From assembly GCA_050115555.1 (NCBI GenBank), contig JASFQI010000052.1, positions 1-20,155 of the forward strand: a stretch of DNA of 20,155 nt, read 5' to 3'. The position numbers were made by a program, and so were the translations under genes. The notes beneath the pieces were generated by a model that was given only the letters and a program-made list of their open reading frames with translations, had not been told where the DNA came from and ran no database searches. Shown here piece by piece: positions 8,267 to 14,866 of this stretch. Numbering within the stretch: the stretch's first letter is position 1; each line of letters opens with the position of its first letter. This stretch comes from JASFQI01 sp050115555 (GTDB lineage Bacteria > Desulfobacterota > DSM-4660 > Desulfatiglandales > HGW-15).

Positions 8267-10330
8267 TCAGGAATCCCTGTCCTGCTCCATGATGATATTC
8301 CCAAAGGTATCTATTCTGCCTGTAAACCCGTGCGGGACGAGGGCGGTGGAAATGGTTTCCTCGATCACGCAGGGCCCGCTGACCAATGATCCCGCAGGAA
8401 GCAGCTCTCTTTCATAAACGGGGATCTCCGCCCAACCCCTTCCCTCAAAATAGACAGGGCGTTCGGCCTTTTGCCCCGCCTTTCCATTTTGACCTTCCTT
8501 TGAATCGGCTGCTAATTTCAGGGGAGGGTTTTTGCCCTTGACCCTCACACGCAAATTGATGAACTCCACCACCTCATCCGGCTCCGAGTAGGAGTAGACC
8601 TGCTGGTGCAGGGCGTGGAAGTCTTTCACAATCTTTTGGATGTCTTCCTCTTTCAGGGTATCCGAGGCAGGAATCGGGGTGTTGAGCTCCCAGGACTGAC
8701 CCTCATATCTCAGATCCGCAGACCAGGTGGTCTCCACTCGGTCTGCGGCCACGTTTTCTTCGCGGAGTTGTTTTTTCCCTTCCTCCTCCATGTCCTTGAA
8801 CTGTTGCAGAAGATGCTCAGGCTCGATATCCACATGCCTTAAGGCATAGGTGCGCACATAGTCATGCTGAATATCGGCCACCACCATTCCCACGGCCGAG
8901 AAGTTGCCACTCATGGCGGGAACAATGACCCGGGCCATATTCAGATCCCTGGCGATCTCCGCTGCATGAAGGGCGGCCGCCCCTCCCATCGTGATCAGGG
9001 CGAACTCCCTGAGGTCGTATCCTCTTTCAACGGAGTTGCCGCTGATTCCCTTGGCCATGTTTGCGTTGACAATGCGAATGATGCCTGCTGCGGCCTCTTC
9101 AACGGTCAGGTTCATCGGCCGGGCTACATGCTTTTCAATGGCAATCCTGGCCTTCTCAGGATAGAGGGGGAGCTTCCCGCCGAGGAAATATTCCGGGTTG
9201 AGCCTGCCCAGCACAAGGTTGGCATCGGATACCGCCGGCAGCGTCCCTCCCCAGCCATACCCGGCAGGGCCCGGGTCCGAACCCGCGCTCTGGGGACCCA
9301 CGTTGAGAATACCCCCCTCGTCCACCCAGGCGATGCTCCCGCCGCCGGCTCCGATGGTTTTGAGATCCACCATGGGAAGCTTGATCGGGTAGTTGGTGAC
9401 CCCCCCCCACGTGGTGGTCTTGGGGAGGTTGTGGTCTATAATCGAAATATCAAAGGTCGTCCCACCCATGTCGGCGCCGACCGCCATCTCGTTTCCGGTC
9501 AGCCGGCTCACGAATGCCGCAGCGATTGCACCTCCGGCAGGACCGGAGTTGATAAGATGGGATGCATGGTCCTTGGCCACCTCAGCGGTCATGGTGCCGC
9601 CGTTGCTCTGCATAATATGGAGCGTCAGCTCTCCAAACTCATCCGAAAGCCGTTTCGTGAGATTGTCCATATAATCCCGAATAACCGGCCCAAGGTACCC
9701 GTTCATGACGGTCGTGCAGGTCCTTTCATACTCACGGAATTCCGGGCAGATCTCCGAAGACAGGGACACGGGAATGCTGGTGAGGATCTCGCTGCTGATC
9801 TCTGCGATCCTTTTTTCGTTTGAGGGGTTTAAAAAGGAAAAGAGCAGGGACACCACCACGGCGTCCACCTCTTGTTCCTCGAAAAAGGCGCACACCTTAA
9901 GGACGTCTTCTTCCACCAGAGGGACAGCCACTCTCCCCTTGCTGTCTATGCGCTCACGGACACCCTTTCGCAGATAGCGGGGAACCAGCGGAAGGGGGTT
10001 GTCCGCTCCAAAATCAAAGGCCGCTTCCTTGGGCCTGGCGACACGCCTGATCTCCAACACGTCCTCAAAACCTGCGGTCGTGATGAGCCCGACACAAGCC
10101 CCCTTACCCTCTACAATGGCGTTGGTTCCAATGGTGGTGCCGTGGATGATGTAATCCACTTCACCAATGGATACATCGGCTATTTTCAGGATGTCACGCA
10201 GACCGGTGAGGACACCTTCGGCAAGATCAAAATGGGTCGTCGGGGTCTTTGTATAATGGAATAGCCCTGTCCGATCGTCTATCAACACAACATCCGTGAA
10301 GGTTCCACCTACATCAATCCCTATTCGCAT
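8267..10330 (-). CDS. hyuA: Hydantoinase A/oxoprolinase-family ATP-dependent subunit (HyuA)
   Basis: The 687-residue protein is the ATP-binding partner of HyuB. Its N-terminus is the classic actin/Hsp70-like phosphate loop GIDVGGTFTD (4-13), followed by IIHGTTIGTNAI (about 61-72). A second nucleotide-binding block has NSGPAGG (about 261-267) and ADMGGTTFDISIID (about 286-299), then GAGGGSIAWVD and the SAGSDPGPAGYG loop. The start was moved to the ATG at 10330 because the family begins exactly there and a GGAG ribosome site precedes it; the frame itself is open 35 codons further. ATP hydrolysis is expected to drive activation of an amide or enol oxygen. It follows the isomerase gene after about 115 bases that hold two small inverted repeats. 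Confidence 0.94.
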   Translation of the reverse strand: MRIGIDVGGTFTDVVLIDDRTGLFHYTKTPTTHFDLAEGVLTGLRDILKIADVSIGEVDYIIHGTTIGTNAIVEGKGACVGLITTAGFEDVLEIRRVARPKEAAFDFGADNPLPLVPRYLRKGVRERIDSKGRVAVPLVEEDVLKVCAFFEEQEVDAVVVSLLFSFLNPSNEKRIAEISSEILTSIPVSLSSEICPEFREYERTCTTVMNGYLGPVIRDYMDNLTKRLSDEFGELTLHIMQSNGGTMTAEVAKDHASHLINSGPAGGAIAAAFVSRLTGNEMAVGADMGGTTFDISIIDHNLPKTTTWGGVTNYPIKLPMVDLKTIGAGGGSIAWVDEGGILNVGPQSAGSDPGPAGYGWGGTLPAVSDANLVLGRLNPEYFLGGKLPLYPEKARIAIEKHVARPMNLTVEEAAAGIIRIVNANMAKGISGNSVERGYDLREFALITMGGAAALHAAEIARDLNMARVIVPAMSGNFSAVGMVVADIQHDYVRTYALRHVDIEPEHLLQQFKDMEEEGKKQLREENVAADRVETTWSADLRYEGQSWELNTPIPASDTLKEEDIQKIVKDFHALHQQVYSYSEPDEVVEFINLRVRVKGKNPPLKLAADSKEGQNGKAGQKAERPVYFEGRGWAEIPVYERELLPAGSLVSGPCVIEETISTALVPHGFTGRIDTFGNIIMEQDRDS

Positions 10331-10371
10331 GATTTGTACGTCTCCAAGGCCCAAAGGGCGGACTTCTTCGT

Positions 10372-10411
10372 GTGTACGGTACACGGTATGCAATTTTTCA
10401 ACGCATGAAAA
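10372..10411. promoter_or_regulatory. Two inverted repeats upstream of hyuA
   Basis: GTGTAC (10372-10377) and GTACAC (10379-10384) form a perfect dyad around one G. TTTTCA (10395-10400) and TGAAAA (10406-10411) form a second dyad around five bases. Both lie 40-80 bases upstream of the hyuA start, in an otherwise unassigned gap. They could be operators or mRNA structures; nothing in the sequence decides which. Confidence 0.35.
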
Positions 10412-10445
10412 TTCACCCTTCCCCAGGGAAAACACGAACGCCGGG

Positions 10446-11177
10446 TTAGTTGTCTTTCAATAGGCAGCCATATCCTTCACGGGGTTCCTTGATTCCCAGG
10501 GAGCGCAGACTGTGCCACATGGTTGCTTGATTGCTGGTAATGACGAGCTTGCCTGTTTCCCGCTCCAGCCGGTCGATGATCTCGATCGCCCGGAAGTTGG
10601 TACAGCTTATGAAAATGGCCTGGTTTCGAGGTCCGTTGACATCTTTTGCGAGCTTGTAGGCTTCTTCAGGTTGAAGCCTTCCTATCATATCATTTTTCAA
10701 GGCTTCCGGTTCAATATGATCATGATACCCGACAATATCCGTGACCTCATATCCCATGCGTTCCATGAGACGTTTTTCGAGTTCATTGATCTGGCGCGTA
10801 TAGGGCGTGGCCATGGCCACGCGCCGGATATCGAGGGCCGTCAAGGCGGCCTTTACCGCCGTAGTCGTCGTCAGGCACTTCGTGGACGAGGTCTCGGCCA
10901 TCATGCGAATCAGGTCCTCATCATAATCCGCCCCGCCGATCATGCTCCCCACAGTGCAGCAAAACGCTATGAGTTGGCATATGCCTTCGGATGAAAGCTC
11001 TTCTGCTGCCCGATGAACATGATTCCCCATCTCCTTGAGTCCCTCGATCGTGGGCGTAAAAAGAATCCGTGAGGCATAAACAGCCACCTTGTCCGGTGCG
11101 AGTCTTGCCATTTCAGGTTCACAAACCGTATTGTTAGAGGGGACAATCAGACCGATTCGCGCCCTGGATCCGTACAT
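10446..11177 (-). CDS. Maleate isomerase / arylmalonate decarboxylase / Asp-Glu racemase-family enzyme
   Basis: The 243-residue protein belongs to the group of maleate cis-trans isomerase, arylmalonate decarboxylase and hydantoin racemase. It keeps the N-terminal GLIVPSNNTVCEPE block and both catalytic cysteine positions: Cys74 in FCCTVGS and Cys192 in ISCTNFR. Two cysteines are the hallmark of isomerases and racemases; the decarboxylase proper has only one. The extra neighbouring Cys73 is unusual. I prefer the ATG at 11177, preceded by GTGGGGA, over an in-frame GTG four codons earlier. Position between marR and hyuA suggests it epimerises or isomerises a substrate or product of HyuAB. Maleate itself is one possibility; a hydantoin-type substrate is another. 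Confidence 0.85.
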   Translation of the reverse strand: MYGSRARIGLIVPSNNTVCEPEMARLAPDKVAVYASRILFTPTIEGLKEMGNHVHRAAEELSSEGICQLIAFCCTVGSMIGGADYDEDLIRMMAETSSTKCLTTTTAVKAALTALDIRRVAMATPYTRQINELEKRLMERMGYEVTDIVGYHDHIEPEALKNDMIGRLQPEEAYKLAKDVNGPRNQAIFISCTNFRAIEIIDRLERETGKLVITSNQATMWHSLRSLGIKEPREGYGCLLKDN

Positions 11178-11210
11178 AGGATTCCCCACATTCTTGTAGA
11201 TTTTACTAGG

Positions 11211-11231
11211 CGAAAAATGATCAATTTTTCG
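11211..11231. promoter_or_regulatory. Perfect 8-5-8 inverted repeat upstream of the isomerase gene
   Basis: CGAAAAAT (11211-11218) and ATTTTTCG (11224-11231) are perfect inverted arms around GATCA. The site lies 34 bases upstream of the isomerase start, in an AT-rich 140-base gap directly after the marR gene. Position and form suit an operator for the adjacent MarR protein. A weak stem-loop in the mRNA is the alternative. Confidence 0.45.
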
Positions 11232-11317
11232 TCATGAAGCACTCATTTCCACCTGGAAATAAGATATATTATAGATTATTTCTATGCTTTATATTGATAA
11301 ATATTGGCCGATATTGT

Positions 11318-11755
11318 CTATTTCCTTAAATTTTTCAGAACCTTTTGGAGAACGTTTTCACAGATCCGGATTTTCTCTTCAGAGATGCCGGCTTTGGCTT
11401 CCTCGGTCGTCCATTGCGCGATCTTAATGAGCTCTTTTGCGGTTTCTCTTCCTTTTTCTGTAAGATAGAGGAGCTTCATTCGGCGATCTATCCGGTCGGT
11501 GACGCGAACGATAAGGTCCTTTTTTTCGAGTCCTCGAATAATTCTGGTAATGCTTGTTTTATCTTTCCTCGTAACCCCCGCTAATTCCTGTTGGTTTTGG
11601 CCCTCCTGGTTCCAAAGATGGACAAGTAATCGATGCTGTTCCGTTGTGATACGAAATCCACCCTTTTTGAAATTCCCGTTGAGCCTGAATAAAAGGGCTC
11701 TTTCAGCCCAATGGACTATAGAGCCAAAGGATTCATTGATATTATAGGTATTCAA
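11318..11755 (-). CDS. MarR-family transcriptional regulator
   Basis: The 145-residue protein is a MarR-type winged-helix regulator that usually binds DNA as a dimer and releases it when a small, often aromatic or organic-acid, ligand binds. The family core is present: TTEQHRLLVHLWNQEGQNQQELA leading into the recognition helix with DKTSITRIIRGLEKKDLI (about 65-82), the wing VTDRIDRRMKLLYLTEKGRE (about 85-104), and helical N- and C-terminal dimerisation segments. No ATG suits the start; the frame begins with TTG at 11755, and the ribosome site is weak. It lies inside the cluster, 38 bases after the alpha/beta-fold gene, so control of this cluster in response to its substrate is the natural inference. 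Confidence 0.88.
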   Translation of the reverse strand: MNTYNINESFGSIVHWAERALLFRLNGNFKKGGFRITTEQHRLLVHLWNQEGQNQQELAGVTRKDKTSITRIIRGLEKKDLIVRVTDRIDRRMKLLYLTEKGRETAKELIKIAQWTTEEAKAGISEEKIRICENVLQKVLKNLRK

Positions 11756-11793
11756 TGAGATTCCATGAATGCTCTATGCTGAATCAGCAAGGA

Positions 11794-12588
11794 TTATCCC
11801 AGGAAATCGAGCACATTTTGTGAGAACACTTCCGGCATTTGGTCCGGCATTGGCACCATTCCGCCTTTTACCTCCTTTGTAATGCTTCCCTTGATCGCGT
11901 TGGAAAGCACTTCCATCCGGGGATAGGAAGACCAGTCTTCCGTCCCTGTCATCACAAGTGTAGGCGCCGTGATCCGTGGAGTCCTTTCCTCCATCCTGTA
12001 GGCATTGACCGCATTGTGCCCTTCTTCAAGGCGGTCGAATGCCTTTAAGGCATCCAGCACAAAACTCGCTAAAAGGTCGGGACGATCCTTTGGATAAAAA
12101 GCCTGCCTCTTGTTCCAGAGCTCTATGAGGTGGGAGCCGTCGGGCGAGAAGGTGACCTTGTCAATCGGCGGACGGGTTTTTCGTCTTTCACGGTCCTCCT
12201 TATCCGTAAAGGGGCAAGAAGACAGAATCAATTTATTCACACGTTGCGGCCATGAAGCGGCGAATTCCACAGCGATCACCCCACCGGTGTGATGGCCCAC
12301 CAGGGAGGTCCTCTCTATCTCCATCGCATCCAGGAAATGGAGCACGCCTTCGGCATAGAGCTCGATGCTCGCCTTTTCCGATGGCCGATAAGAATCACCA
12401 AAGCCAATCGTGTCCATGGCAATGGCCCGGTATCTCTCCCCTAGAAGGGGCAGCACATCACGGTATTCGGTCCAGGATCGGGGTGTCTGATGAAGCAAGA
12501 CGACAGGTTCGCCCTGACCGGCCTCCGCATAATGGATCTGCCCTTTGGGTGTGGGAACAAACCCGCGAAGAATCGTATTTTGTGCCAT
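11794..12588 (-). CDS. Alpha/beta-hydrolase-fold protein lacking the usual catalytic Ser and His
   Basis: The 264-residue protein has the alpha/beta-hydrolase fold: VVLLHQTPRSW near residue 31, AMDTIGFGDSY near 57-67, the nucleophile elbow LVGHHTGG near 96-103, and TGTEDW near 215-219 with the acid Asp218. The elbow has His100 where the usual Ser, Asp or Cys nucleophile stands. The C-terminal segment GGMVPMPDQMPEVF has Met244 where the catalytic His normally occurs. So only the acid of the triad remains, and the reaction may not be ordinary hydrolysis. Related-looking sequences with GHHTG exist in my memory of the superfamily, so this looks like a subfamily rather than decay. The start at 12588 is preferred because GGGGGA lies five bases before it. 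The gene is 52 bases from the flavoprotein gene before it and 38 from marR after it. Confidence 0.85.
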   Translation of the reverse strand: MAQNTILRGFVPTPKGQIHYAEAGQGEPVVLLHQTPRSWTEYRDVLPLLGERYRAIAMDTIGFGDSYRPSEKASIELYAEGVLHFLDAMEIERTSLVGHHTGGVIAVEFAASWPQRVNKLILSSCPFTDKEDRERRKTRPPIDKVTFSPDGSHLIELWNKRQAFYPKDRPDLLASFVLDALKAFDRLEEGHNAVNAYRMEERTPRITAPTLVMTGTEDWSSYPRMEVLSNAIKGSITKEVKGGMVPMPDQMPEVFSQNVLDFLG

Positions 12589-12640
12589 CTCTTCCCCCAT
12601 GAACAGGAAAACGATCCATCCGAATAGGCTTCATTCAATT

Positions 12641-13885
12641 TTATTCATCGATTAAAACCATTTCTATCGCGCCAAGTGGGCAAATACTGGCGCACGTTTC
12701 ACAACCTATGCATTGATCTTTGTCTACATATGCCTTTCCATGATGTAAACTTATGGCACGTTTCTCACGTCCACAGTGGGCAGGCTTTCCACAAAGGCCA
12801 CAACCATTGCATTTTTCCACATCAATAACTGCTACCGCATCGACTACATTGATCTCCGAAGGCGTCAGAGCGATTTTATCTAAAAGGATACCTTTGAATT
12901 CATTGATAGAATGATAGTTCTCGCGTTCCATGAAGGCTCGTATCCCCGCCGTCATCTCTTGAATGATCCCGAATCCGTGTATCATAAACGCCGTGCAGAC
13001 CGCGGTTGCCGTTGCACCGCACATGATCGCTTCCACAATATGTTTCCAGTTCATCATGCCGCCGCATCCGAGAATGGGCGTTCGAACCTGCTTTGCACTT
13101 CGGATCAGATAGGCCTGAGATATGGCTCGCAAAGGCTCCCCTGTAATACATAATGCCAAGTTCCGGTCCGCACTGATGAACCCCCCACACGCCTTGCCCG
13201 GGTTGTAGATGTCGACAACTCCCGGCATTAGGCCTACCCCTGCATTGCCTACGTCGATAATATCCACGCCTGCCTGCTCCATGGCAGACAGTAGCGCGGG
13301 GACATTGAGGTTTTCATAAGCGATTTTGCCCATGACCGGCACATCTACGACCTCTTTCACGTTTTTTATCGTATCATATACGAAACGGATATATTTAGCG
13401 GCAATATCATCTACAAAATACTCACCTGTTTTTCCGGTCTGTTCCGTCTCCCCAAAATGAACAGGAAGATTCCCGCTCGTATCCAGCTCCACAAAATCCG
13501 CCCCGCTTTTGTAAAGCGATGCGGCAGCCCTCGTCACCAATTCCCTCTCCTGATCACTGGGCGTCATCGCAAAGATATTGGCCCCAATGGGGATACGGCA
13601 ATGTTTCCTGGCCTCTGAGATCAAATTCCTTGCCTGGTCCAGGGATTGTCTGCGAAACCCGGCCAATCCTGTAAACGAACCGTTTTTCATGCTCACACGA
13701 AAACGCGGCTTCCGTTTCAGACCGGCTGCATCTTCCCCCGGAATGCATCCCTTGGTGATAAAGGCCCCAGCGCCGTAATATTCCGCTTCCTGAATCTGGT
13801 CAACGCGGGTGCCGACATCGCTTGCGGCAACGACAACCGGATTTTGCAATGGAATTCCAGCAAAATCTGTGTGAAGGCGGCTCAT
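12641..13885 (-). CDS. PreA/dihydroorotate-dehydrogenase-like flavoprotein with C-terminal di-cluster ferredoxin domain
   Basis: The 414-residue protein has a dihydroorotate-dehydrogenase-type TIM barrel (about 1-320) fused to a ferredoxin domain (about 354-408), the architecture and length of PreA, the catalytic subunit of bacterial NAD-dependent dihydropyrimidine dehydrogenase. FMN-phosphate loops are visible as GCGGMMNW (273-280) and GATATAVCTAF (290-300). Cluster motifs are Cys359, 362, 365, 371 and Cys392, 395, 398, 402; the second is textbook, the first has five residues rather than three before its last Cys. The family NxSCP active-site region reads ELDTSGNLP (133-141), without Cys, and the loop after it also lacks one. 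No PreT partner is present. It is the first gene of the minus-strand cluster. Reduction of a ring or enoate is likely; pyrimidine as substrate is doubtful. Confidence 0.85.
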   Translation of the reverse strand: MSRLHTDFAGIPLQNPVVVAASDVGTRVDQIQEAEYYGAGAFITKGCIPGEDAAGLKRKPRFRVSMKNGSFTGLAGFRRQSLDQARNLISEARKHCRIPIGANIFAMTPSDQERELVTRAAASLYKSGADFVELDTSGNLPVHFGETEQTGKTGEYFVDDIAAKYIRFVYDTIKNVKEVVDVPVMGKIAYENLNVPALLSAMEQAGVDIIDVGNAGVGLMPGVVDIYNPGKACGGFISADRNLALCITGEPLRAISQAYLIRSAKQVRTPILGCGGMMNWKHIVEAIMCGATATAVCTAFMIHGFGIIQEMTAGIRAFMERENYHSINEFKGILLDKIALTPSEINVVDAVAVIDVEKCNGCGLCGKPAHCGREKRAISLHHGKAYVDKDQCIGCETCASICPLGAIEMVLIDE

Positions 13886-13961
13886 GGATCGCCCTAGTTA
13901 ATTGTAGGAGCTGTTCTGTGAAGTCTGAAGATCGAATGAAACTATTTGAAGCAAAAATACA

Positions 13962-13984
13962 ATATCAATGGTTCTCAATGATAT
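13962..13984. promoter_or_regulatory. Near-palindrome upstream of the catabolic cluster
   Basis: ATATCAATG (13962-13970) faces CAATGATAT-like sequence ending at 13984, with eight of nine arm positions pairing around a five-base centre. It lies about 80 bases upstream of the first cluster gene in AT-rich DNA, where the cluster promoter should be. TTGAAC and TTGATA hexamers occur nearby on the minus strand, but no convincing -10 partner does. An operator role is inferred from position. Confidence 0.35.
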
Positions 13985-14178
13985 ATTCTATTTTTATTTG
14001 ACTGGAATGATTCAGGTTCAACTAGGGTTTCATGCGTTTTTCTGAATTCGCAGGCCCCATTCATTGAACAGTTTGATCATAAAAATCCAATCCAGCTCCA
14101 TGTTTTTCCGGAGATCTCGGCAATCTCCGAGGAAAGATGAGGAAGATCTTGATACAGCTTAATCGGGATTCTGTGTTC

Positions 14179-14209
14179 TGACGGTCTCGCAACCCTCCGC
14201 TCAACCGCC
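14179..14209 (+). repeat. Copy D: left-end fragment of the 103-bp repeat
   Basis: TGACGGTCTCGCAA followed by CCGCTC and ACCGCC matches the first 31 bases of copy B with about four differences, in the same orientation. Similarity stops after that, and I could not find the matching right end TTTTTGCAACTCC about 70 bases on. It is best read as a truncated or decayed copy. Confidence 0.55.
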
Positions 14210-14426
14210 CATCCACCTCCTTAGACGCCTGAAACGCTATCGGTTGATGCTGATGCTGTGGCCCAACCTCGCGGATAGTTTCGCATGGCGTGTGATGCCG
14301 ATGTGAGCGGTTTTCACTCTTGAAACCATTTAGTTGCATAGCCAACTTTTATTAATTTGTCAAGCAAAATAATTTGCCATATTAAATCAGTGGGTTATCA
14401 AATAGAGGTTGTCATATCGGGCTTGT

Positions 14427-14453
14427 TTGACTGGTTGAATATTCAACTATAAT
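14427..14453 (+). promoter_or_regulatory. Sigma70-type promoter with a palindrome filling the spacer
   Basis: TTGACT (14427-14432) and a perfect TATAAT (14448-14453) are separated by 15 bases; taking TTTGAC at 14426 gives 16. The spacer is GTTGAATATTCAAC (14434-14447), a perfect 14-base palindrome of the kind bound by dimeric repressors, including many MarR-type proteins. A repressor there would directly block RNA polymerase. It points rightward into the non-coding stretch 14460-14753, not at any recognised gene. The short spacer is the main weakness. Confidence 0.5.
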
Positions 14454-14459
14454 GGAGCA

Positions 14460-14753
14460 ATTCATATCATTTGAATTCACAGCTGAAGGACACTTCATGA
14501 GCGTCTTATCGTCCTTCAAGGGTGGTTGTATGGGGGTTTCGTAGGCTGGGTATGCCCGGGATCGTATTCATGATCCTCCCGGTGATGGGCGATCGGATCC
14601 TGCCGAGTTTCATCGAGTGCCGCCCAGATCCCATGATCTACCCGCGGCTTTTGTTCGCCTGTTTCACCCCACGGCTGGGGGCGAACCAGCCATCCGTCAC
14701 GATCTTCACTACATCCTATGAATGACCCTGCAGCTTGCTGCAGGGTCATTCAT
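14460..14753 (+). ncRNA. Possible non-coding or small-ORF transcript
   Basis: This stretch starts where a transcript from the promoter at 14427-14453 would begin and ends with a 16-bp perfect hairpin. A first stem is possible between TGAAGGAC (14484-14491) and GTCCTTCA (14511-14518). From about 14520 it is much richer in G and C than the AT-rich DNA before it. A 67-codon plus-strand frame (GTG at 14522 to 14725) runs through it with AAGG immediately upstream; its product, rich in Pro, Ile and Phe, matches no family I know. RNA, small protein and decayed gene all remain possible. Confidence 0.3.
14718..14753. terminator. Perfect 16-bp hairpin with four-base loop
   Basis: ATGAATGACCCTGCAG (14718-14733) and its exact reverse complement (14738-14753) flank the loop CTTG. 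No T run follows on either strand, so it is not a standard intrinsic terminator, although so stable a stem between two facing transcription units could still stop or protect RNA. It could also be a recombination or protein-binding dyad. It ends 10 bases before repeat copy B. Confidence 0.6.
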
Positions 14754-14761
14754 TTACATTA

Positions 14762-14866
14762 TTTGACGGTCTCGCAAAACCCCGCTCGACCGCCTGTTGG
14801 CTACACTTAACCCATTGGAATTGCTAGAGGCAAATCTTCTGCTTACTGCTTTTTGCAACTCCATCA
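14762..14866 (+). repeat. Copy B of the 103-bp repeat
   Basis: The core is 14764-14866, from TGACGGTCTCGCAAAA to TTTTTGCAACTCCATCA. GCAAAA (14774-14779) can pair with TTTTGC (14851-14856). The element ends exactly at the base before the stop codon of the DUF1003 gene (14867-14869, minus strand). CATTATTTGA occurs as a direct repeat across the left end (14757-14766) and just after the right end (14865-14874), a possible target-site duplication, though part of it overlaps the element end. Confidence 0.8.

Larger units (their letters stand above)
13886..14426. other. Intergenic region without a supported gene
   Basis: About 540 bases hold the presumed cluster promoter (to about 14030), then mixed sequence with a partial repeat copy at 14179-14209, then AT-rich DNA (14340-14426). 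A 94-codon minus-strand frame at 14061-14345 has no recognisable domain and includes the repeat fragment in reverse, so I do not call it. The patchwork composition suggests old insertions. Confidence 0.5.

Noticed and set aside
8864..9823. 319-codon plus-strand frame
   Set aside because: Antisense to hyuA, whose motifs are intact; no domain is visible in the plus-strand product.
14061..14345. 94-codon minus-strand frame
   Set aside because: Contains the reversed repeat fragment D, has no domain and no ribosome site.
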